Origin: an uncultured Clostridia bacterium
GTDB lineage: Bacteria; Bacillota; Clostridia; TANB77; CAG-508
Reading direction: 5' to 3'
DNA: 6,170 nucleotides
NCBI GenBank assembly: GCA_934167435.1
Contig: CAKPKZ010000096.1
Location: 1 to 6,170 of the forward strand
The number at the start of each line of letters is the position of its first letter. The first letter of the stretch is position 1. Positions 1-6,170 of the stretch are shown piece after piece. Under the pieces are notes generated by a model. It saw only the letters and a program-made list of their open reading frames with translations, was not told the origin of the DNA and made no database searches. The position numbers and the translations under genes were made by a program.

Positions 1-240
1 TCTATTTTGACTTTTAGTGCATGTTTAATAATTCTTATTTTATATAAGATTCACCTCCGTCCCTTTTAATTATTCTTTATTTTTAATTTTTTGGATTTAA
101 TTTTGAAATAAATTTTTGAATTTAAACTTTTTGAATTTAATTTTTTTAGATATAACTTTTTGCACTAATTGTGCTAATAGATTTGTTTATTTTTATCATA
201 TTTATTTAAATTTGTAAATATGTTTTGAAACTTTTTTAAT
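1..240. other. AT-rich intergenic region downstream of the terminator
   Basis: I see no gene here apart from the possible gene start near 50. It holds three near copies of TTTTTGAATTTAA on the plus strand (88-100 with one change, 113-125 and 128-140). It also has a short inverted repeat, GCAC-TAATT-GTGC (162-174). A weak minus-strand promoter is conceivable (TTTACA, 17 nt, TAAAAA, in 180-220), but in sequence this AT-rich such matches arise by chance. Confidence 0.4.
51..58 (-). promoter_or_regulatory. Strong Shine-Dalgarno sequence for a possible gene cut off by the left edge
   Basis: The minus strand reads GGAGGTGA at 58-51, an almost ideal anti-16S match. The frame starting at 50 stays open to the left edge (16 codons: I L Y K I R I I K H A L K V K I). 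No ATG, GTG or TTG lies at normal spacing in that frame. The codon six bases past GGAGG is TTA. The other frames stop quickly: GTG AAT CTT ATA TAA, and the ATG at 22 is followed by CAC TAA. It may serve a gene with a rare start codon, or one with a base error in the start, or be chance. Confidence 0.35.
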
Positions 241-290
241 AAAAAAAGAAGCATTTGCAAGTTTTATATAAATAATCTTGCATTTGCCTC
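241..290 (-). terminator. Rho-independent terminator after protein B gene
   Basis: On the minus strand GAGGCAAATGCAAG (290-277) pairs with CTTGCAAATGCTTC (261-248). This gives 6-bp outer and inner helices, with one G-U pair in the outer one, around a small A-A/A-A internal loop and a 15-nt AT-rich apical loop. Seven T residues follow at once (247-241). It starts 22 nt beyond the stop codon at 313. The plus strand also has five T residues after the stem (291-295), so weak termination in the other direction is possible. Confidence 0.85.
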
Positions 291-312
291 TTTTTATATT
301 ATTTTAAAATAG

Positions 313-3300
313 TTATTCTAAAACTTTTTTCTTTATTAGTATAATTCCTCCTAATAAAATTCCAAGTGATACTATTGCTACAGTAATTGGTACTATATAT
401 GCCTTATCTTGACCTGTTGGTGGAGTAACTATAACTCTTTCACCTCTATCATATAATATTGATGAACTTGGTGTTACTCTTCTTCCATAATCTTGTTGTA
501 CTTCTCTTATTTCAGTATCATTATTAATTGTTATTTCATCAGTAGCTGCTAATTTTTTTGATGTATTAAGTTCTGCTGTATTAGACTCACCTGGTGCTAA
601 TTGGTTTTCAAGTTTAGCATTTTCTAAAACTTTTTTAGCTTTTATTTTATACTCTTCAACGCCTTCTATGGTTTTAATTGATTGGTTTTTCCATTCCTCA
701 AATATACATTTGTATTCTTTTTGTTCTATGCTGTCCCAAGAAATAGTTTCTTTAAAACTTCCATCTTCTTGTATACAACTACTATAGTATTGATTATAGT
801 ATTGATTAACTAAAGTACTATTATCATTACTTGTTTTTGTATCTACATTATTCCATTTTTCATTCTCCTCTATGATCTCTTGACTTTGAAGAGGCATAAT
901 TTCGTCTAAGTAATCATATACTTTTGTTGGTGTTAATTTAACAATATTGTTCTTATCTGTTCCATATTTATAATAATTTTCTGTCATATAATCTAATTCA
1001 CTATTATTTTTTACTTCTATTTCATATTGAACTTTCAATATTGAACCTTGTATTAATTCATTTTCTAATTCTATATGTAATTGTCCATTCCATGGAATTT
1101 CATTTGGATTTGGTGCTACATATTTAACATATCCAGTTATATCTTGTTTATTGCCATTTTCATCAATTGTACAATCTACAATTGGTTGTCCATTTGCCAA
1201 TGTTAATGTTACATGTTTAACCCTTTTGTTTATATCTAACTTCTGTCTTGGTCTTTCAATTAGTCCAAAGTCAATATTTTCTATTTTACCATTATTAATT
1301 CCTACTTCCATGTCATTAGTTGTTGCATCCATCGTTGTAGGCTTTTCTGTAGAATTATCTTTATCTATCTTTGTTCTGGTATCCAAATCATCAAGTGCAT
1401 CAGAATATCTTGGTTCAGTTTTAGTATACCACCAAGGATTATTTTTTGAATTTCTATTATCTTCACTCCATATAGTAGATTTATAATCAACTACATTGTA
1501 TTTACTATCATTTCCCCATGTATATACTAGTTTATACCTACCAGCAACAAAGTCTGTAATTTCAAACGTTCCATCAGCGTTAGTAGTAGCATCTATTGTT
1601 TTATATCCTTTTATAGTTTCAGCATCATTTAATTTGTCATCATTAATAATTTGTAGTTGTACCTTAACATCTTCAATTTTATTTTCATTTTCATCATACT
1701 GTCCATTTCCTAATCTTTGTTTACCAGCTCCTATTTCTCCTGTTGCATTGTCTTCAAATACAATTCCTGATATTGTTCTTTGTTTTATCTCTTCTTTTAT
1801 AGTCACTTCTGCCTCATCATCTTCGTGCTTACCATAATCCAAATTACCAGGTTGAGAATCTATATCTACTCCTCCATATGAAGAATTAGAATTATTATAA
1901 GTACTATATGAACATATTTCGGCAGAAGCATTTATAGCCTTTAAACTTGTTATATTACCTTCATTATCTTTACTACTTATTATAGCATCTTTATTGTCTT
2001 TATTAATAGTTACTGTTCCATAAATTATAAGTTCACTATCTTTAGGAACATACACACTTCCATTTGCCAGTAATTCTATACCCTTAGCATCTCCGATATT
2101 TGTTGTAAAATTTATACTATTAATTTTAGTTTGGGAATAATCACTAGTTGTATACGTTTTTTTTGTTTTATCTGTTAATCCTATTTGATAAGTAATCTGC
2201 ATTTCAAAAGTTGAGTCTTGGAAATCAGCGTTATATATCGGTAACTTATCAATATCACTTGGATATGTCTCACTTCTACCATTAACAGTAACACTTACTT
2301 TAGTCACATTCATAGTTAATTCAATATCTGGTATATCTCTAAGATATATACCTAAATTTAGCCCCTCTATTGTATTGGTACTTGTGTTATAGTATCCTAT
2401 ACTAGATTTATTGTTTTCTAATGTAATACTATCACTTTGAGCTGTTATCATATAGTCATTATCAACACCCGTTATATATCTATCGTCAATAGTTTTATTA
2501 TTCCCTAATACCAATTTACTTTGTTTTAATTCATTATTTGTATTTTCAAGATACTTTAGATCTTTACGAACTTCTCCATTGCTATTAATAGCTATATTGT
2601 TTTCTATCGTTGCAAATTTATTATTAAAAGTTTGCCTGTCTTGTTTGTTAATATCTTCTTTAAAAACATTTCCATTTGCTGATTTTGCATGATTAGTATT
2701 TGTTGCTTGATATGTCATACCATTATAACTAATTTCCAAATGGTACTTACTTAATTCATCCTTTTTTATATCTTTGAATTGATACAATCCATATCTATCT
2801 ATATTCGTTGAAGCTATTATTTTATTTCTATCATTATTATCTACAAGTTTTACTATAACATTTCCATTTGCACTAGTTACTTTCTTTTCTTGTTTTTCAG
2901 AATCCCATGTTCCGTTTATATCTTCTTTTTCTATCCATACATAACCTTTAAGATCTACTGTTGATTTTTTGTTATATATTACTGTTGCTGTACCTCCTTG
3001 TACTTTATATAGCCACATTTCTAAATCTATATCGCTAATATTCTTATTTTTAACACGATAATATGCCTCCTTTAAATATGTTGGTAACACTTGCCCACTT
3101 TCTAAAACACTTTCTTGGTTTAACTGATTAATAATCTCCTTATAATAGTTCAGCTCAGCTTTGGCATACGTATCAAATATATCTGAAATAAAATTGTATT
3201 TATTACTCTTGTTCTTTTTAAATAATTGTTGTAAACCCTCTTCTGTCCTATTAAACAAATCAAAATTGTTCTGTCTCTCTGTATTCATAATAATATACCA

Positions 3301-4257
3301 TAGAGTATCTATCATATCATTTTTTTCTTTTTCGTAATTTGCGCTACCTTCTTCAGGATACTTTATATCATTTGTAATATTATCCAAGTATGTCTTTAAA
3401 TATTCTGTTCTTTCTTTAGCTTTTGTTCCTGAAACAGTAACACTTGTTTCTCCTTGTCCTATTATCTCATACCCATCCGGTGCTTTCTTTTCTACAATCT
3501 TATAGTCCCACCCTTGTGGTAAATTAACAACCTCAATACAACCATTAGAATTAGTTCTAAAAGTTGTAGCTTCATCTTCTTTCCCTAAACCTGTATACGT
3601 ATAGTTTTCATTACCCTTTTCTGCCTTTACATATTGGTCTCCTTTTTTTATTTGAAATTCTGCATTCTCAAGTCTCTTATCATGCTCATCTTTATCACTT
3701 TTTATTATTTTCAATTTACCATATGAATAGTTAATAAATTCTCTATCTTGGGTTTTTTCTGCAATTATCTGTACATCTTTGGAATTATTTACAACATAAT
3801 ACCCATCAAGTGGATTAGTTTCTTCTATTGTATAACTACCTACTGGTAAATTACTTACTTTAATTTTTCCGTCTTTATCTGTTTCAAGTGTTTCTATGGC
3901 ATTCGATTTAGTTGAATATTTATATTCTCCATTTTTCCCTTCAGCCTTGATGTACGTATTAGCATTTTTATTCTTTATCTTAAATTTTACACCTGAAAGC
4001 GCATTCCCATTATTACCATCTTTCTTTATTATTTCTAATGAACCTGATAAAGGTATTTTCCATGTTAAGTCCTGGTAAGCGGGTTCTTCTTTTCCAAAAT
4101 ATTCTTCAATTGTTTGAATGACTCTAATATTTTGATAATTACCATCATTTCCGAGTACCATCTGTATAATAGAAGTTATTATATCCTCCTTTTGTTTCCT
4201 CCTGCTTTTTACCATACTTATAATTATTATCAGCACTACTATTTTCTCCGTCTCCAT
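313..4257 (-). CDS. Large wall-anchored surface protein (SpaA/Cna-B-like, SdrD B-like and DUF11-like domains, TPPTG sorting signal); 5' part displaced
   Basis: The open frame has 1314 codons and ends with TAA at 315-313. Residues 72-180 and 180-277 are tandem SpaA/Cna-B-like domains ('LEIIKKD'...'YTIEETNPLDGYY' and 'LKIIKSD'...'YKIVEKKAPDGYE'). Residues 281-434 are charged and probably helical. Residues 436-540 are SdrD B-like ('LKGYVWIEKEDINGTW'), and 590-825 a beta region with 'LNLGIYLRDIPDIEL' and 'GGVDIDSQPGN'. Residues 828-930 are a second SdrD B-like domain ('TISGIVFEDNATGE', 'GTFEITDFVAGRYKL'), followed by 'NIDFGLIERPRQ' (994-1005) and a DUF11-like domain to about 1120. The C-terminus has TPPTG (1278-1282), a membrane helix (1287-1308) and KKKVLE. 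This is an ordinary sortase-substrate layout, so the protein is probably exported and wall-linked as an adhesin or stalk. The nominal ATG at 4257 has no Shine-Dalgarno sequence and no signal peptide, and residues 1 to about 36 read like out-of-frame sequence. The real N-terminus is probably the second half of the upstream open frame. The substrate or ligand is unknown. Confidence 0.88.
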   Translation of the reverse strand: METEKIVVLIIIISMVKSRRKQKEDIITSIIQMVLGNDGNYQNIRVIQTIEEYFGKEEPAYQDLTWKIPLSGSLEIIKKDGNNGNALSGVKFKIKNKNANTYIKAEGKNGEYKYSTKSNAIETLETDKDGKIKVSNLPVGSYTIEETNPLDGYYVVNNSKDVQIIAEKTQDREFINYSYGKLKIIKSDKDEHDKRLENAEFQIKKGDQYVKAEKGNENYTYTGLGKEDEATTFRTNSNGCIEVVNLPQGWDYKIVEKKAPDGYEIIGQGETSVTVSGTKAKERTEYLKTYLDNITNDIKYPEEGSANYEKEKNDMIDTLWYIIMNTERQNNFDLFNRTEEGLQQLFKKNKSNKYNFISDIFDTYAKAELNYYKEIINQLNQESVLESGQVLPTYLKEAYYRVKNKNISDIDLEMWLYKVQGGTATVIYNKKSTVDLKGYVWIEKEDINGTWDSEKQEKKVTSANGNVIVKLVDNNDRNKIIASTNIDRYGLYQFKDIKKDELSKYHLEISYNGMTYQATNTNHAKSANGNVFKEDINKQDRQTFNNKFATIENNIAINSNGEVRKDLKYLENTNNELKQSKLVLGNNKTIDDRYITGVDNDYMITAQSDSITLENNKSSIGYYNTSTNTIEGLNLGIYLRDIPDIELTMNVTKVSVTVNGRSETYPSDIDKLPIYNADFQDSTFEMQITYQIGLTDKTKKTYTTSDYSQTKINSINFTTNIGDAKGIELLANGSVYVPKDSELIIYGTVTINKDNKDAIISSKDNEGNITSLKAINASAEICSYSTYNNSNSSYGGVDIDSQPGNLDYGKHEDDEAEVTIKEEIKQRTISGIVFEDNATGEIGAGKQRLGNGQYDENENKIEDVKVQLQIINDDKLNDAETIKGYKTIDATTNADGTFEITDFVAGRYKLVYTWGNDSKYNVVDYKSTIWSEDNRNSKNNPWWYTKTEPRYSDALDDLDTRTKIDKDNSTEKPTTMDATTNDMEVGINNGKIENIDFGLIERPRQKLDINKRVKHVTLTLANGQPIVDCTIDENGNKQDITGYVKYVAPNPNEIPWNGQLHIELENELIQGSILKVQYEIEVKNNSELDYMTENYYKYGTDKNNIVKLTPTKVYDYLDEIMPLQSQEIIEENEKWNNVDTKTSNDNSTLVNQYYNQYYSSCIQEDGSFKETISWDSIEQKEYKCIFEEWKNQSIKTIEGVEEYKIKAKKVLENAKLENQLAPGESNTAELNTSKKLAATDEITINNDTEIREVQQDYGRRVTPSSSILYDRGERVIVTPPTGQDKAYIVPITVAIVSLGILLGGIILIKKKVLE
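412..426 (-). other. TPPTG cell-wall sorting motif of protein B
   Basis: This encodes Thr-Pro-Pro-Thr-Gly (residues 1278-1282), followed by QDKA, a membrane helix of about 22 residues and a KKKVLE tail. It fits the LPxTG-type sorting pattern with Thr in place of Leu. Sortase cleavage would fall between Thr1281 and Gly1282. The cognate sortase is not in the window. Confidence 0.7.
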
Positions 4258-4258
4258 T
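4148..4258 (-). other. Bridging third-frame coding segment between the two long frames
   Basis: Read in the third minus-strand frame, this segment gives 37 hydrophilic codons beginning NGDGENSSADNN, passing KGGYNNFYYTDGTRK and ending at TGA (4147-4145). It joins sensibly to the upstream frame ('GYYTLDPAE') and to the downstream frame ('NDGNYQNIRVIQTIEEYFG'). The overlapping stretch of the downstream long frame instead reads 'KIVVLIIIISMVKSRRKQK', which is typical of a shifted frame. Both junctions need the same correction, one surplus base or two missing modulo 3. The second junction is at or near the AAA at 4150-4148. The third frame has a TAG four codons upstream of 4258, so it is not an independent gene. 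The interpretation rests on composition and continuity only. Confidence 0.6.
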
Positions 4259-6170
4259 CTGCTGGATCTAGTGTATAATATCCTTGTACTATTAGATTAT
4301 AATATCCTTGTTTTTCAACTTTTCGCATATAAGTTAATGTACCATTTATTGTAATATTTTGTTTATCCCCTACTTTATCTTTACTTACCTCTACATATCT
4401 TTTCTTTCCTTCTATAATTTCTCCTACAACTAATTGATCATATTGCATTGTTACATCACTTGGAATATTATCAAATATTGGTCCAATTTTATAGTTACCA
4501 TTGTTTAATACTTCTATTTTCACATTTTTTCCTTTTTCATATTCTACATCTTTATATTTAACATTTTCTTTTTGCTCCATAGTCACATCCCATTTATATA
4601 ACAAGAACCCATGTGGATTTTTATTCCAATATCTCCCCGGATTAATACAATATGCTGTGTTGATATTATAATCATTTTTTCTTACTTCAAATTTATACCC
4701 GTAGTTATCATCTTTTTCAGCCACATCTGGGTTATAAGAATTAAGCTTAATATTAGCCGTAATACTAAATGGCAACATACTCTTTATCTTTTTTTCGAAT
4801 TTACTATTACCAACATTAAAAACATATATATCTTCTTTATACTGTGTCTCACCTTTTTGCTTTTCCTCGAAAAACGTTCCATAACTATATCCACAACAAA
4901 CCCATATACATAAGATTAGAGTCATAACAATTCTAAAATTCTTATTCTTTACAAATTTAATACCAATACCAAATAATATTAAACAAATAATTGTAATACC
5001 TATATAAATTAATTCTTTACCAGTACTTATAGAAACTATTAACTCTGCTTTTGAATAATCATCTTCTGTATTTACATTATTATTAGGAGTAGAATCTACA
5101 TCTTTTGCATTCAAAGAATTACTAATTTCTGCTATTTCAGCAATATTAGTATAAGTTCCTGTAGCGTTTTCTTTTAAGTTTACAGTTGCAATTAAAGTAA
5201 CCTCTGCACTTTCGCCTGGTTTTATTGCCTTATTTGCTAAACTAGTATTATAAACTTTACCATCTTTTGTTTTTATCCAACTATTATTTAATTCTGTAGA
5301 AAAGTCTAAACCTTCTGGTAAATAATCTACAATTTTACTAGCTGTTGTTTCTAATTCTCCTTCATTTGTAACTACTATTTTATATTCTACAACAAGTGTT
5401 GCACCATTTATTTCTTTAGCCTTAACTTCTACTTTAGCTAAATTTTTCTTATCATATGTATATTCTTTTACATCATTTGATGTTTTTACTGTTACTTTAG
5501 AAATATATTTATCTAGTCTTAAATCACATATTTTGTTTTTTATAAGTCCCATGTCTATGTTTGCAATATTAGCATTTACACTTAATATATCTGTTACTGC
5601 AACTTTTGTTTTAACACCATTTATTCCAATTTCCTTTTGAACAAAATCAGAATTATAATCAGAAGATGCATTAGCAACTTTGTATTGTGTTAAAGTATAA
5701 TTATCTGAATCGTATTTAAATATAACTATATATTTGCCACTTTCTAAATTTGCAAAACTATATTTACCGTTTTCGTCAGTTACTTGTTCTTCTTTAATTT
5801 TATTTGCATCTTCAATGTCCACCAACATAACTGTAATGCCACTTAATAATTGTTCGTCATCTTGTCTTTTTCCATCTTCGTTTTTATCTACCCATGCAGC
5901 ACCACTTATACTATGTTTTTCTGTAATATCACTACCATTATCCTCATTTCCTGTGTTGTTATCTTCATTGCCTTTATTATCATTATCATTTCCATTATTT
6001 CCGTCATCTATTTCATAATCTGCCGGAATAATATTATGTGTAATTATATTAGATTGTTTTGAATCAATTGTATCTCCTGTTATATAAGCACTGTTTTCTA
6101 TTTTTGTTTTTTGTTCTACATAGTCTGCTTCTGCTGTTACTTCTATATTTACACTTTCACCATATGGAAT
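4239..6170 (-). CDS. Surface protein, 5' end outside window: SdrD B-like and DUF11-like domains, sorting signal, then fused N-terminus of a second surface protein
   Basis: The frame is open from the right edge (643 codons in view) to TAG at 4241-4239. The first in-frame Met (5828) lies inside a domain, so the true start is upstream of the window. Window residues 1-50 form a beta-rich segment and 55-81 an acidic Asn/Gly linker. Residues 87-155 are SdrD B-like: 'SISGAAWVDKNEDG', an EF-hand-like loop (D95, N97, D99, E106) and the closing 'GKYSFANLESGKY'. 'NIDMGLI' follows, then a DUF11-like domain at about 217-365 with 'VVEYKIVVTNEGELE', 'VDYLPEGLDF' and 'DVDSTPNNN'. Next come SISTG (380-384) and a membrane helix (386-404), a normal C-terminal wall anchor. 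Instead of stopping, the frame continues through KFVKNKNFR into a second hydrophobic segment (413-431) that looks like a signal peptide. About 210 exported-type residues follow, including 'AYCINPGR', ending 'PAEWRRRK'. SdrD B and DUF11 domains are common in Gram-positive adhesins. Coding is certain; function as an adhesin or stalk is inferred. The last four codons are probably out of frame. Confidence 0.9.
   Translation of the reverse strand: MPYGESVNIEVTAEADYVEQKTKIENSAYITGDTIDSKQSNIITHNIIPADYEIDDGNNGNDNDNKGNEDNNTGNEDNGSDITEKHSISGAAWVDKNEDGKRQDDEQLLSGITVMLVDIEDANKIKEEQVTDENGKYSFANLESGKYIVIFKYDSDNYTLTQYKVANASSDYNSDFVQKEIGINGVKTKVAVTDILSVNANIANIDMGLIKNKICDLRLDKYISKVTVKTSNDVKEYTYDKKNLAKVEVKAKEINGATLVVEYKIVVTNEGELETTASKIVDYLPEGLDFSTELNNSWIKTKDGKVYNTSLANKAIKPGESAEVTLIATVNLKENATGTYTNIAEIAEISNSLNAKDVDSTPNNNVNTEDDYSKAELIVSISTGKELIYIGITIICLILFGIGIKFVKNKNFRIVMTLILCIWVCCGYSYGTFFEEKQKGETQYKEDIYVFNVGNSKFEKKIKSMLPFSITANIKLNSYNPDVAEKDDNYGYKFEVRKNDYNINTAYCINPGRYWNKNPHGFLLYKWDVTMEQKENVKYKDVEYEKGKNVKIEVLNNGNYKIGPIFDNIPSDVTMQYDQLVVGEIIEGKKRYVEVSKDKVGDKQNITINGTLTYMRKVEKQGYYNLIVQGYYTLDPAEWRRRK
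4878..4934 (-). other. Internal signal-peptide-like segment at the start of protein B
   Basis: A basic stretch (KNKNFR) precedes a hydrophobic core ('IVMTLILCIWVCC') and a small-residue region ending SYG before TFFEEKQKG. These are the n-, h- and c-regions of a Sec signal peptide, with a possible signal peptidase I site after SYG. An ATG at 4925-4923 could start protein B, but the bases before it (AAAGAATAAGAATTTTAGAATTGTT) hold no clear Shine-Dalgarno sequence. It is only about 8 codons past the membrane helix of protein A. In the fused product it would act as a second, inward-to-outward membrane span. Confidence 0.6.
4959..5033 (-). other. Internal sortase-like sorting signal and membrane helix of protein A
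   Basis: The minus strand encodes SISTG (5033-5019), then KE and a hydrophobic helix (LIYIGITIICLILFGIGI). KFVKNK follows immediately. This is the normal order of a C-terminal wall-sorting signal: a TG pentapeptide, a membrane span and a basic tail. It follows the usual end of a DUF11-like domain ('DVDSTPNNN', 'EDDYSKAEL'). The pentapeptide departs from LPxTG at positions 1 and 2. It matches the placement of TPPTG in the downstream protein, so both may be recognised by a sortase with relaxed specificity. What is odd is that it sits in the middle of an open frame. Confidence 0.65.
5928..6008 (-). repeat. Low-complexity Asp/Asn/Gly linker region
   Basis: Twenty-seven codons code almost only for Asp, Asn, Gly and Glu, with GNEDN present twice. 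At DNA level they are imperfect repeats of GAT, AAT and GGA codons. The segment separates a beta domain from the SdrD B-like domain and is probably a flexible spacer. Its simple composition makes it prone to length variation by slippage. Confidence 0.6.

Noticed and set aside
157..180. HrcA/CIRCE-like operator (TTAGCAC half site on the minus strand)
   Set aside because: The second half and the 9-nt spacing of CIRCE are missing. Only a 4-bp inverted repeat with a 5-nt gap is present.
1151..1837. Plus-strand open frames of about 110 codons at 1151-1486 and 1496-1837
   Set aside because: They lie fully antisense to well-defined domains of protein B, have Ser/Phe/Leu-rich shadow composition, and no domain can be recognised.
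4184..4203. Two AGGAGG sequences on the minus strand as ribosome binding sites for protein B
   Set aside because: They come from Gly-Gly and Glu codons of the bridging frame. The nearest in-frame ATG (4161) is about 22 nt beyond the closer one, too far for normal initiation.
4239..4259. Programmed -1 frameshift joining the two long frames directly
   Set aside because: No X XXY YYZ slippery heptamer is visible in the overlap (GAATGGAGACGGAGAAAATAG). The resulting 36 residues would be the unlikely hydrophobic/basic stretch rather than the protein-like third-frame reading.
5826..5828. ATG at 5828 as the start of the upstream gene
   Set aside because: It lies inside the SdrD B-like domain, just after the EF-hand-like loop, and the frame is open for 114 more codons to the window edge.
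3896..6062. Further plus-strand open frames at 3896-4078, 4611-4913, 5734-6018 and 5850-6062
   Set aside because: All are antisense to coding sequence with clear domain content. The two at the right are shadows of the Asp/Asn/Gly linker, and their hydrophobic composition is what the complement of such codons gives.
1..6170. CRISPR array, tRNA, rRNA, insertion sequence or toxin-antitoxin gene
   Set aside because: No regularly spaced repeats, cloverleaf, transposase motifs or terminal inverted repeats were found on either strand.

Overview
The window is very AT-rich (roughly 30% G+C or less by eye). All convincing coding sequence lies on the minus strand and uses the standard code: TGG for Trp, TAA and TAG stops, no in-frame TGA. 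The proteins are large, secreted, Asn/Lys/Asp-rich, multi-domain surface proteins with sortase-like C-terminal anchors. This suggests a low-GC Gram-positive, most likely an uncultured gut-type Clostridia. The organism is an inference from composition and domain style.

Layout in the direction of transcription, right to left. (1) 6170-4239 is an open frame with no start in the window. It holds the C-terminal part of one surface protein ('A': beta domain, acidic Asn/Gly linker, SdrD B-like domain, DUF11-like domain, STG sorting signal with membrane helix). It then runs without a stop into what looks like the signal peptide and N-terminal domain of a second surface protein ('B'). (2) 4257-313 carries the rest of B: two SpaA/Cna-B-like domains, a probable helical insertion, two SdrD B-like domains, a DUF11-like domain and a TPPTG sorting signal with membrane helix and Lys tail. 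(3) About 20 nt after the B stop is a rho-independent terminator (241-290). (4) 1-240 is non-coding and AT-rich. A strong Shine-Dalgarno sequence at 51-58 may lead into a further gene cut off by the left edge.

The most notable point is that A and B do not look like two normal genes. The A/B boundary is fused in frame. B is interrupted between 4258 and 4145, where the plausible protein runs through a third reading frame that belongs to neither long open frame. B therefore appears to be one gene of about 4.6 kb, from near 4925 to 313, needing two frame corrections of the same direction. Sequencing or assembly indels, real gene decay, and recombination between tandem paralogous adhesin genes are all possible. 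The A/B fusion is topologically sensible (outside, membrane helix, Lys-rich inside loop, membrane helix, outside), so it could also be a genuine polyprotein-like surface protein.

A and B share the same C-terminal layout (SdrD B-like, 'NIDxGLI', 'LxIxKxIxxVT' strand, DUF11-like, TG-containing sorting signal), so they are tandem paralogues. Their likely shared role is as cell-wall-anchored adhesins or stalk proteins. No enzyme, mobile element, CRISPR array or RNA gene was found.
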